Of a stretch of DNA of 64,000 nucleotides, positions 31,031 through 37,935 are shown piece by piece (positions within the stretch are counted from its first letter, which is position 1; every line of letters begins with the position of its first letter). The stretch is from Paraplanobispora siamensis (GTDB lineage: Bacteria > Actinomycetota > Actinomycetes > Streptosporangiales > Streptosporangiaceae). The DNA lies in contig NZ_BOOJ01000075.1 of the NCBI RefSeq assembly GCF_016863175.1, positions 1-64,000 of the forward strand. The letters run 5' to 3'. The notes under the pieces were generated by a model. That model ran no database searches. It saw only the letters and a list, made by a program, of their open reading frames with translations, and was not told the DNA's origin. Made by a program: the position numbers and the translations under genes.

Positions 31031-31894
31031 TCCCCAGGCGGTGCAGATCTCGCGCAGCGGTTCGGGGACCTCCTCGGGGGCGGGCAGCGGGCGGCCGTTC
31101 TGCACGCGTCCGCTGCGGATCTTGTCGCGCCAGTCGCCGATGCCCTTCTCGAACACGCCGTGGTCGTGCTCGCCGTAGCTCGGCATGCCGGGATCGAAGT
31201 CGACGCCGAGGAAGGCGCAGACCCGGCGCAGCTCGCGTTCGGGGTTCCCGACGAGCGCCTCGTAGGTCAGGTCGAGTCCCGGATGCCGTTGCCTGGCCTC
31301 CTGCAGGTAGATCATGTACTGCAGGGTGTGCCGGACCGCCTCCTCCATCGGGCGGCCTTCGGGGTCGGCCTCGTGCCAGGAGCGGGCGATCGAGGCGGGA
31401 TGCCGCATCAGGTGGATGAAACGGGCGTCCGGCCAGCACGTGGAGATGCGCCGGTGGGCGAAGACGTTGCTGGGCGTCTTGTCGACGATGACGTCCTTGC
31501 CGCTCCTGACCAGCTCCCGGTGGAGCATGCGGTCCCACAGGATGTGCTCGATGTCGCTCACGGAGTGGCCGAGCATGCTCATGGCCTGCCGTACCGGATC
31601 GGTGGTGAGGGTGACGGCCAGCCGCCGGATGTGCAGCTCGTGCGGCGCGTGGACGCGCGGGTGGCTGTTGAGCATGACGCGCAGCAGGGTGGAGCCCGAC
31701 CTGACGGGCGAGAGTACGAAGACCGGCTCGCGCAGCAGGCGGTCGTTGGCGGGGTCGGCCGGAGGCCGGGGCGTGTCCGCGGGGGGAGCGGGGGGAGCGG
31801 GCGGCGGGGCAGGAGGCGTCTGCGGCCGCGGCCGGGTGATCGTGTATCCGGTGACGCCCTCGATGGCGGCGTTCACCCTGCTCTTCCATGCCAT
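31022..31894 (-). CDS. Sulfotransferase-family protein
   Basis: A 290-residue protein. The PAPS 5'-phosphosulfate loop is PVRSGSTLL near residue 62, and the 3'-phosphate region includes FIHLMRHPASIARS. KTPSNVFAHRRI and EALVGNPERELRRVCAFLGVDF are typical of the Sulfotransfer_1/3 families. A Pro-rich linker (PRPQTPPAPPPAPPAPPADTPRP) separates the short N-terminus from the catalytic domain. The acceptor substrate is unknown. ATG 31894 is the likely start; there is no strong ribosome site. Its upstream region shares the palindromic operator at 32100-32138 with the divergent FAD oxidase gene, so the two could be co-regulated. Confidence 0.85.
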   Translation of the reverse strand: MAWKSRVNAAIEGVTGYTITRPRPQTPPAPPPAPPAPPADTPRPPADPANDRLLREPVFVLSPVRSGSTLLRVMLNSHPRVHAPHELHIRRLAVTLTTDPVRQAMSMLGHSVSDIEHILWDRMLHRELVRSGKDVIVDKTPSNVFAHRRISTCWPDARFIHLMRHPASIARSWHEADPEGRPMEEAVRHTLQYMIYLQEARQRHPGLDLTYEALVGNPERELRRVCAFLGVDFDPGMPSYGEHDHGVFEKGIGDWRDKIRSGRVQNGRPLPAPEEVPEPLREICTAWGYL

Positions 31895-32026
31895 GGGGCC
31901 GCACTCTAGGAAGGCCAGGTGTCGCGGGGGTGAACGCCGCCTGTGGGTCCGCCCGGTCCCGTCCCGGCCGCGATCCGCTCCCGGCCGCGATCCAGGCCGG
32001 GCCGTCATCCGGGCCGAGGCGTCATC

Positions 32027-32090
32027 CGCGCCGGGCCGTCTCCGCGCCGGGCCGTCTCCGCGCCGGGCCGTCTCCGCGCCGGGCCGTCTC
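32027..32090. repeat. 16-bp tandem repeat (4 copies)
   Basis: Four exact copies of CGCGCCGGGCCGTCTC, preceded by several diverged related units from about 31960. They lie between the sulfotransferase gene and the palindromic operator. No coding role. Confidence 0.9.
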
Positions 32091-32099
32091 CGCCCGAAA

Positions 32100-32138
32100 T
32101 ATAGTCACGAATCTTGACTATCAAGTTTTGTGACTATA
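32100..32138. promoter_or_regulatory. 39-bp nested palindromic operator with divergent promoters
   Basis: Perfect outer arms TATAGTCAC (32100-32108) and GTGACTATA (32130-32138) are concentric with inner arms CTTGA and TCAAG (32113-32125); both are centred on 32119. TTGACT overlaps the centre and could be a -35 toward the FAD oxidase. On the other strand TTGATA and TATTTC with a 17-base spacer point toward the sulfotransferase. This looks like a repressor site for a homodimer or pair of dimers (MarR- or TetR-like). The regulator is not next to it. Confidence 0.65.
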
Positions 32139-32185
32139 CCGTGGAATCAGCCGGGGGATCCGCCCGGCGGAAGGAGGAAGCCGAC

Positions 32186-33517
32186 ATGACCGCTCACACG
32201 CCCATCTCCTCCGCCGCGCTCCGCCTGCGCGGCGTCTTCACCGGCCCCGTCCACCTGCCGGGTGAGCCGGGCTACGACGAGCGGCGCCGGCCGCTGTACG
32301 CGCCGATCGACCCCCGTCCCGCCCTGATCGTCGAGGCCGCGGACGCCGGAGACGTACGCGCCGCCGTCACCGTCGCCCGCGAGCACGGGATGCCGCTGGC
32401 GGTGCAGGCCACCGGGCACGGCACCCACGACCCGGCCGACGGCGGCCTGCTGCTGCGGACCTCGCGGATGTCCAGGGTGATGGTCGACCCGGACCGGCGG
32501 CTGGCACGGGTGGGCCCCGGCGCCTGCTGGGGCGAGGTGCTCGCCGCGGCCGCCCCGTTCGGCCTGGCGCCCCTGTCGGGCTCGCACTCCTCGGTCGGCG
32601 TGACCGGCTACACCCTCGGCGGCGGGGTGGGCTGGCTGGCCCGCAGGTACGGCTTCGCCGCCGACAGCGTCCTGCGTGCCCAGGTGGTCACCGCCGACGG
32701 GCGGATGGTCACCGCCGACGCCGACGGCGAGCACGCCGACCTGTGGTGGGCGCTGCGCGGCGGAGGCGGATCCTTCGGCGTGGTGACCGCGCTGGAGTTC
32801 GCGCTGCACCCGGTCGAGCAGGTCTACGCCGGTACGGCGTACTTCCCGATCGAGGGGGCGGCCGACCTGCTGACCCGCTACCGCCAGTGGATCCACGACG
32901 TGCCGGACGAGCTGAGCACGGCCGTCCTGCTGACCACGGCGCCCGACGCCCCCGGCGTCCCGGGCCCGGTGCGCGGCAGGCGCGTCGCGGCGATCAAGGT
33001 CATGTCCACCGGGCTGCCCGGTGACGCGCGCCGGCTGCTGCGCCCGCTGTGGCTGGCCGCGGGCGGCCCGCTGGCCGAGGACCTGCGCCTGGTGGGCTAC
33101 GCCCGCGCGGAGATGGGCGGCACCGGCCCCGCCCACGTCGACCTGTTCGACGACCTGCCCGACCCGGTCATCGACGCCCTGACGGGGGTCGGCGGACCGG
33201 CGACCGTGGAGGTCAGGCACTGGGGCGGCGCGATGGCCGAGGCCGGTCCCGACGCCGGTCCGGTCGGCAACCGCCGTACCCCGCTGTCGGTGGTGGTCGA
33301 CGCCGACGTCCCCGGCCTGGCCGCGGCCCTGCGCCCGCACGCCACCGGCGGCTCGTTCCTCAACTTCCTGCACGACACCGGCAGGACCGCCACCGCCTAC
33401 ACCCCCGAGGACCACCGGCGCCTGAGCCGGATCAAGGCCGCCTACGACCCCGAGAACGTCTTCGCCGTCGGCCACGTGATTCCTCCGGCCCGTCTGGCGG
33501 TGCCCGCAGCCAGGTGA
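32186..33517 (+). CDS. FAD-binding oxidoreductase (PCMH/BBE type)
   Basis: A 443-residue flavoprotein of the berberine-bridge-enzyme-like group. The PCMH FAD-binding domain (about 30-215) has QATGHGTH, GPGACWGEVLAAAAPFGLAPLSGSHSSVGVTGYTLGGGVGWLARRYG and LWWALRGGGGSFGVVT; the BBE C-terminal motif YDPENVFAVGH ends the protein. The histidine of GHGTH may attach FAD covalently, whereas the cysteine of bicovalent members appears absent. Such enzymes oxidise sugars, aromatics or secondary metabolites. ATG follows AAGGAGGAAG. A 39-bp palindromic operator lies 50 bp upstream. Confidence 0.9.
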   Translation: MTAHTPISSAALRLRGVFTGPVHLPGEPGYDERRRPLYAPIDPRPALIVEAADAGDVRAAVTVAREHGMPLAVQATGHGTHDPADGGLLLRTSRMSRVMVDPDRRLARVGPGACWGEVLAAAAPFGLAPLSGSHSSVGVTGYTLGGGVGWLARRYGFAADSVLRAQVVTADGRMVTADADGEHADLWWALRGGGGSFGVVTALEFALHPVEQVYAGTAYFPIEGAADLLTRYRQWIHDVPDELSTAVLLTTAPDAPGVPGPVRGRRVAAIKVMSTGLPGDARRLLRPLWLAAGGPLAEDLRLVGYARAEMGGTGPAHVDLFDDLPDPVIDALTGVGGPATVEVRHWGGAMAEAGPDAGPVGNRRTPLSVVVDADVPGLAAALRPHATGGSFLNFLHDTGRTATAYTPEDHRRLSRIKAAYDPENVFAVGHVIPPARLAVPAAR

Positions 33518-33628
33518 GCGGGGTAAATCCTGCGGAAAGGCCGGACGGCGCAGGTGCCCGCGCCACGTGAACGCCCCGTTCCTGGGTAAGAGGCCTGCGA
33601 TCTTGCCGACGAGCCCGTGGGAGGGAAC

Positions 33629-33853
33629 ATGAGTGGCAGTGCTGGACAGGAAGGGCGTTCCCCGGTCGAGCGGGGGGACAGCGAGGAGGCCAGCGGCGCC
33701 CCGCTGACTCCGACCGAGGAGGAGACCTCCAGGCGCCCCGCGGGCACCCCGGCGGCCACCCCGCCCGCCAACGCCGAGGATTCCGACGACCCCAACACGG
33801 CCGGCGGCTCCCGCAGCCGGCCCGAGGAGCTGAACCCCGACGACTTCGAGTGA
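33629..33853 (+). CDS. Small acidic, probably disordered protein
   Basis: A 74-residue protein rich in Ser, Pro, Glu, Asp and Thr, with no hydrophobic core (MSGSAGQEGRSPVERGDSEE ... PEELNPDDFE). The ATG has a strong ribosome site (GGGAGGGAAC) and a perfect terminator hairpin follows at 33861-33886, so it is a genuine single-gene unit. The C-terminal PEELNPDDFE is the most ordered-looking part. I do not recognise a family; a stress-related or partner-binding disordered protein is possible. Confidence 0.65.
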   Translation: MSGSAGQEGRSPVERGDSEEASGAPLTPTEEETSRRPAGTPAATPPANAEDSDDPNTAGGSRSRPEELNPDDFE

Positions 33854-33860
33854 GAAGGCC

Positions 33861-33886
33861 GTACCGGCGCCCTCCGGCGCCGGTAC
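33861..33886. terminator. Perfect 11-bp hairpin after the small acidic protein
   Basis: GTACCGGCGCC and GGCGCCGGTAC flank a CTCC loop, 7 bp after the stop codon. There is no T-tract. It separates the small gene from the P450 gene. Confidence 0.8.
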
Positions 33887-33972
33887 ACCTTCCTCATGCG
33901 GCGCGGGCCGGGGTTTCCCGGGATGACGCGGGCCACGGTTTCACCGGATGGCCGGCGGGCAGGCAACAACGC

Positions 33973-35229
33973 ATGCTGGACCACACGCTTTTTCTGCTGC
34001 TGGAAGGTTATGCCTGGCTGCCCGAGCGCCGTCGCGAGGCCGACGGCCCGGTCGCGCACACCCGGGTGATGGGCCAGCGCGCCGCGGGCCTGTGCGGGCC
34101 GGACGCCGTGCGCTTCTTCTACGACGAGAACCACATCGAACGCCACACTGCACTGCCGGGCCTGGTCAAGAGCACCCTGTTCGGGCACGGCGCCGTGCAC
34201 ACCCTGGACGGCGCCGACCACCGCGTGCGCAAGGCCATGTTCGTGTCGGTGCTGAACGGCGACGGCATCGACGACCTCGTCGAGCACACCACCCGGGCCT
34301 GGGACGAGGCGGCCGCCTCCTGGGCCGGCGGACGGAGCGTGACGCTCTTCGACGAGGCCGCCCGGATCCTGGCCCGGGGCGTGTCCCGCTGGGCCGGCAT
34401 CCCCCTGGACGACGCCGAGGTGCCCGGCCTGGCCGCCGACCTGGTGGCCATGGTCGACGGGTTCGCCACCGTCGGCCCCCGGCACTGGCGGGCGCGCGCC
34501 GCCCGCGGGCGCCGCGAGGAGTGGCTGGGCCGGTTGGTACGGCAGGTGCGCGAGGGCGCCGTCACCGCCCCGGAGGGCTCGGCGCTCGCCGCGGTCGCCC
34601 ATCACCGGGACGCCGACGGCGAACTGCTCGATCCCCGCGTGGCCGCGGTGGAGCTGCTCAACGTCATCCGCCCGACCACGGCCGTGGCCTGGTTCGTGGC
34701 GTTCTCCGCCCACGCCCTGCACCGGTGGCCGCAGCACCGCGCCGCGCTGCGCGGGGGAGACGTCTCCTTCGCTGAGGCGTTCACGCACGAGGTCCGCCGC
34801 TTCTACCCGTTCGCGCCGTTCGTCGGCGGCCGGGCGGTCAAGGACCTGACCTGGAAGGGCGAGCACATCCCCGCCGGGTCCCTGGTGCTGCTCGACATCT
34901 ACGGCCAGAACCACGACCCGCAGCTGTGGCCGGACCCCTACACCTTCGACCCGCGGCGGTTCGTCGGCCGCGAGATCGGCCCCTACGACCTGATCCCCCA
35001 GGGCGGCGGCGACACCGCCGGCGGCCACCGGTGCCCGGGCGAGGCCATCACCGTCGCGCTGCTGCGGGCTCTGGTGGTACGGCTGGCGCAGCTGGACTAC
35101 GACGTCCCCGCGCAGGACATGGACATCTCCCTGCGGCGCGTCCCCGCGCGCCCGGCCAGCGGCTTCGTGATCTCCTCCGTCATGTCCGCCGTGACCGACC
35201 GGTCCGTCGTCACCCCCCTGCACCGCTGA
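33973..35229 (+). CDS. CYP152-family fatty acid peroxygenase (P450), His at the OleT-type position
   Basis: A 418-residue P450, the same length as P450 BSbeta. The heme ligand is C354 in QGGGDTAGGHRCPGE, and the I-helix carries INVIRPTTA-type NVIRPTTAVAWF, with R233-P234 replacing the acid-alcohol pair. This is the signature of CYP152 enzymes, which use hydrogen peroxide and bind the fatty acid carboxylate through that arginine. In LFGHGAVHTLDG, H76 aligns with Gln85 of P450 BSbeta and with the His85 linked to alkene formation in OleT (alignment by eye). Terminal-alkene formation from fatty acids is thus possible besides hydroxylation. ATG 33973 gives the family length. Confidence 0.9.
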   Translation: MLDHTLFLLLEGYAWLPERRREADGPVAHTRVMGQRAAGLCGPDAVRFFYDENHIERHTALPGLVKSTLFGHGAVHTLDGADHRVRKAMFVSVLNGDGIDDLVEHTTRAWDEAAASWAGGRSVTLFDEAARILARGVSRWAGIPLDDAEVPGLAADLVAMVDGFATVGPRHWRARAARGRREEWLGRLVRQVREGAVTAPEGSALAAVAHHRDADGELLDPRVAAVELLNVIRPTTAVAWFVAFSAHALHRWPQHRAALRGGDVSFAEAFTHEVRRFYPFAPFVGGRAVKDLTWKGEHIPAGSLVLLDIYGQNHDPQLWPDPYTFDPRRFVGREIGPYDLIPQGGGDTAGGHRCPGEAITVALLRALVVRLAQLDYDVPAQDMDISLRRVPARPASGFVISSVMSAVTDRSVVTPLHR

Positions 35230-35288
35230 CTCCGCGACCGCGTCCCGCGCTCGGCCGGGAGAGATGGGACGAGGCGGCGGGCCGGCGG

Positions 35289-36005
35289 GTGCGGAGCCTG
35301 GAGGCCGGCGAGGACCGCTCCGGGGGACCGCTCGTCGTGATCCTCCCGGGGCTCGGCGCGCTGGGATATCTCCAGGACACCCTGGCGGGCTGCGGCGCCT
35401 GGGCGAGATCGTTCCTGCTGGACGTCCCCGGCGGCGACGGGCCGGGGGCGTGCCCGGTCGAGGTCCCCGCGCTGGCCGATACGGTCTCGGCGTGGCTGGA
35501 CGCGCTGCCGGACGGGCCGGTCGTGCTGGCCGGGCACTCCACCGGGGCCCAGGTCGCCCTGCGGGTGGCCGCGGCGCGTCCCGACCGGGTGCGGGGGCTC
35601 GCGCTCCTGGGTCCCGTCTTCCCGCCGCACCTGCGGCGGCCGGCGGCGCTGCTCGCACCGGTCCTGCGCGACCTGCCCCGCGAGTCGCCCGCCCTGCTGA
35701 GGGTGGCGGTGCCGTACTACCTGTACGACGGCGTGCCGCGGCTGGCGCGCTACGTGCGTTCCGTGCAGCGCGAGGAGCCCGAGCGGCTGATCACCGGGAT
35801 CGGCTGTCCCGTCGTCACGGCGCGCGGCAGGCACGACACGCTGGCCCCGCAGTGGTGGACCGACCGGCTGGCGGCACTGGCGCGGCGGGGACGATCACTG
35901 ACCGTGCCGGGCGCGCACACCTTCCCCTACCGGCGCGGCGGCCTCACCGCCGGGCTCATCGCCCGGGCCGCCCGGGGGGCGGACATGCTGCCCGGCGGGC
36001 GTTAG
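35289..36005 (+). CDS. Alpha/beta hydrolase next to the CYP152 gene
   Basis: About 238 residues with the alpha/beta-hydrolase core: VVILPGLGALGYL, nucleophile elbow AGHSTGAQ, a likely acid in ARGRHDTLAP and the catalytic histidine in PGAHTFPYRRG. The in-frame GTG at 35289 is the best start; the frame is open further upstream through the end of the P450 gene, but without ATG or GTG. It starts 59 bp after the P450 stop, on the same strand, so both are probably transcribed together. An esterase or thioesterase that supplies free fatty acids to the P450 is a reasonable guess. Confidence 0.75.
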   Translation: MRSLEAGEDRSGGPLVVILPGLGALGYLQDTLAGCGAWARSFLLDVPGGDGPGACPVEVPALADTVSAWLDALPDGPVVLAGHSTGAQVALRVAAARPDRVRGLALLGPVFPPHLRRPAALLAPVLRDLPRESPALLRVAVPYYLYDGVPRLARYVRSVQREEPERLITGIGCPVVTARGRHDTLAPQWWTDRLAALARRGRSLTVPGAHTFPYRRGGLTAGLIARAARGADMLPGGR

Positions 36006-36115
36006 CCCGGCCCGGCCCGGGGGAGTACTGGTCAATGTGGACCGGGAGCAGTTGGACGTCGCCGACTCACTGCTCTGCCACCCCGGTTCGGCGAGCATGC
36101 GAAGAGGTCGGGATC

Positions 36116-36844
36116 ATGCATCTTTCTCTCCACCTCACCCCTCTGACGGACACCGCCATGATGATCACCATGGAGGGGGAACTGGACGCCGCCACCGCGC
36201 CTGTGCTGGAGGCCATGCTGCGACCGCTGATCGTCGCGGAGGTCACCCACGTGGTGGCCGCGGCCGGAAGGCTGCGGTTCTGCGACGTGACAGGGGTGCG
36301 GCAGCTCAGCGCGGTGAACAAGAGCCTGCACGGCAAGGGAGGCCGGCTGGTCGTCGCCGAGGCGGACTCCGCGCTGCACCGCCTGATCACCTTGGCGAAC
36401 GGGTGGTCCGTGCCTCGGCTGCACGTGTACACGAGCCTGGCCGAGGCGCTGATCGCGGCGGGCCTCGACCCCGATGAGGTGCCGCTGCAGACGGTGATCG
36501 GCCCCCGGCATGCGCCGAGCCTGCGCCGGCTGACGTCCGTCCGGTCCCTGGTGCACTCCGCGCGCCGGCCGCGGCCGGCCCGGCGGACCACGCCGGTCCC
36601 GCCCCCGCCACCTGCCCCGCCGGTCCCATCGGCTCCGCCGTCCCAGGCGGCCGTCTCCGGCCGCGTCTCCCTGAAGGAGGTTCTGGTCCGCTCCCGTCAC
36701 CTGCGAGGACAGGCCGCGTACCACATGCGGCTGATGGAGAAGCGGCTCCAGCAGATCTGGGAGGCGCAGAGCATCATGGACCAGGCCCGGGAGCAGTGCC
36801 GCAGTTCACTGGACGATCTGCGCAACGGCCGTACCGGCGGATAG
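36116..36844 (+). CDS. STAS-domain protein with Pro-rich linker and C-terminal helix
   Basis: A 242-residue protein. Residues 1-115 form a STAS/anti-sigma-factor antagonist fold (GELDAATAPVLEAMLRPLI, RLRFCDVTGVRQLSAVNKSL). The usual DxSG phosphorylation motif is changed to DVTG, so threonine would be the phospho-acceptor. A proline-rich linker (PVPPPPPAPPVPSAPPSQ) follows, then a charged coiled-coil-like tail (residues 185-235). Likely a partner-switching regulator that binds an anti-sigma kinase not encoded here. ATG 36116 follows GAAGAGGTCGGG. It converges on the hypothetical gene at 36851. Confidence 0.8.
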   Translation: MHLSLHLTPLTDTAMMITMEGELDAATAPVLEAMLRPLIVAEVTHVVAAAGRLRFCDVTGVRQLSAVNKSLHGKGGRLVVAEADSALHRLITLANGWSVPRLHVYTSLAEALIAAGLDPDEVPLQTVIGPRHAPSLRRLTSVRSLVHSARRPRPARRTTPVPPPPPAPPVPSAPPSQAAVSGRVSLKEVLVRSRHLRGQAAYHMRLMEKRLQQIWEAQSIMDQAREQCRSSLDDLRNGRTGG

Positions 36845-36850
36845 CGGGCC

Positions 36851-37288
36851 TCAGGTCGTACTCGTCTGGTTGTCCACGAGGTTGTCCACGACCCGCAGGT
36901 GGCCCCGGCTCCTGAGGCTGAGGCGTTCGATCAGCGGCCCGGCCTGCGTCAGCAGGGCCTCGTAGTCGCGGCGGTTGTAGCGGCGTTTGGCCTGTTGCAG
37001 CGTGTTCTCCAGATCGGTGGCCATCGCCTCGGGATCCTGAGGGTGCAGCCGGCGTAACTGCCGTACGACCTCCTGGTCGAGGGCCTTGCGCCTGCGGTAG
37101 GCCTCCCTGTCGATCGTCATGCCGTACAGTGCCTCGACGCGCAGCAGGGCGAGCTCCTCCTGCCGGGAGATGGCGATGTCCTGGTCCGCCGGGGGAGCCG
37201 CCCAGACGAGCTTGGGCGGCGCGGGGCATGACGGTGCGGGGGCCGCCGGGGCAGGCCTCAGGATCGACAGCAGTCGCCGGATCATCAC
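36851..37288 (-). CDS. Hypothetical helical protein
   Basis: A 145-residue protein with a short hydrophobic, Pro/Ala-rich N-terminus (MMIRRLLSILRPAPAAPAPS) and a long charged helical region (residues 40-130; REAYRRRKALDQEVVRQLRRLHPQ, LENTLQQAKRRYNRRDYEALL). It ends VVDNLVDNQTSTT. The N-terminus looks like an anchor or simply a linker, not a cleavable signal. It converges with the STAS gene with a 6-bp gap. No family recognised. Start GTG 37288 or ATG 37285 after AAAGG. Confidence 0.65.
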   Translation of the reverse strand: MMIRRLLSILRPAPAAPAPSCPAPPKLVWAAPPADQDIAISRQEELALLRVEALYGMTIDREAYRRRKALDQEVVRQLRRLHPQDPEAMATDLENTLQQAKRRYNRRDYEALLTQAGPLIERLSLRSRGHLRVVDNLVDNQTSTT

Positions 37289-37370
37289 AACCGCCTTTCG
37301 CCCCGGGTGCGGGTTGGGTCAATGGGGGCTTTGCTCTTTATGACGCATATTGAGGCGTGTCGGTTGTCAC

Positions 37371-37398
37371 CCCCGCGACCGGTGGGGCGGTCGCGGGG
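37371..37398. terminator. Strong hairpin upstream of the second YCII gene
   Basis: CCCCGCGACCG and CGGTCGCGGGG form an 11-bp stem with a 6-base loop. It lies in a 250-bp intergenic region between the divergent hypothetical and YCII genes, so it is probably a leader hairpin or attenuator rather than an end-of-gene terminator. Confidence 0.45.
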
Positions 37399-37539
37399 TC
37401 GCGGGCCGGATGCCGCCGCTCGAAAAAATCTCCGGAGCCTGTCGATGCGGCCGTTCCCCGTTCGTCGTCATCATGTACGGCAACCTCACCGCGCGAGGGA
37501 GCGGGCGAGGCGATGACGGGGACAGGAAGGAACGGGACC

Positions 37540-37878
37540 GTGAAGTACATGCTGCTGATCAACACCACCGCCGAGGCGGCCGAGGGGTGCAGCGTCGAGG
37601 ACTGGATGGCCTACGGCAAGGCGATGAAGGAGGCGGGGGTCTGGGTCTCCGGATACCCGCTGGCCGACCTGACCACCGCCACGTCGGTCCGGGTCGGCCC
37701 TGACGGTGAGCGGACCGTCACTGACGGGCCGTTCGCCGAGTCCCGCGAGATCCTGGGCGGCTACGACGTCATCGACGTGCCGGATCTGGAGACCGCGCTC
37801 GACTGGGCCGCGCGCTGCCCCGGCGCCCGGGACGGCGGAACCGTCGTGGTGCGGCCGATCGCCGACTTCGGGCTCTGA
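37540..37878 (+). CDS. YCII-related (DGPF) domain protein, second copy
   Basis: A 112-residue YCII protein (VKYMLLINTTAEAAEG, TDGPFAESREILGGYDVIDV). GTG 37540 is the start, with GGAAGGAAC upstream. It is followed after 57 bp by a DUF6596 sigma factor, so it repeats the pairing at 51-1718 but in the opposite order on the map and with a shorter protein. The stop-codon region is followed by four 13-bp repeats that copy the stop-codon context. Likely a ligand-binding accessory to the sigma factor. Confidence 0.9.
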   Translation: MKYMLLINTTAEAAEGCSVEDWMAYGKAMKEAGVWVSGYPLADLTTATSVRVGPDGERTVTDGPFAESREILGGYDVIDVPDLETALDWAARCPGARDGGTVVVRPIADFGL

Positions 37879-37880
37879 CG

Positions 37881-37932
37881 GAGAGGCCCGAGGGAGAGGT
37901 CTGAGGGAGAGGTCTGAGGGGGAGGTCTGACG
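37881..37932. repeat. 13-bp tandem repeat (4 copies) copying the YCII stop-codon context
   Basis: Units of the form GAGAGGTCTGAGG, the first degenerate, start 3 bases after the YCII stop (GCTCTGACGGAGAGG). TGA codons at 37876, 37902, 37915 and 37928 cover all three frames, because the unit length is 13. Each unit also carries a purine-rich ribosome-site-like GGGAGAGG just before the sigma ATG at 37936. Confidence 0.9.
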
Positions 37933-37935
37933 GAG

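Noticed and set aside
33850-33972. An N-terminal extension of the CYP152 protein starting at GTG 33850
   Set aside because: That start overlaps the preceding gene and a perfect terminator hairpin, and the family length fits ATG 33973.
37371-37398. An end-of-gene terminator for the hypothetical gene at 36851
   Set aside because: It lies upstream of that gene's start, so at most it is a leader hairpin for the YCII gene.
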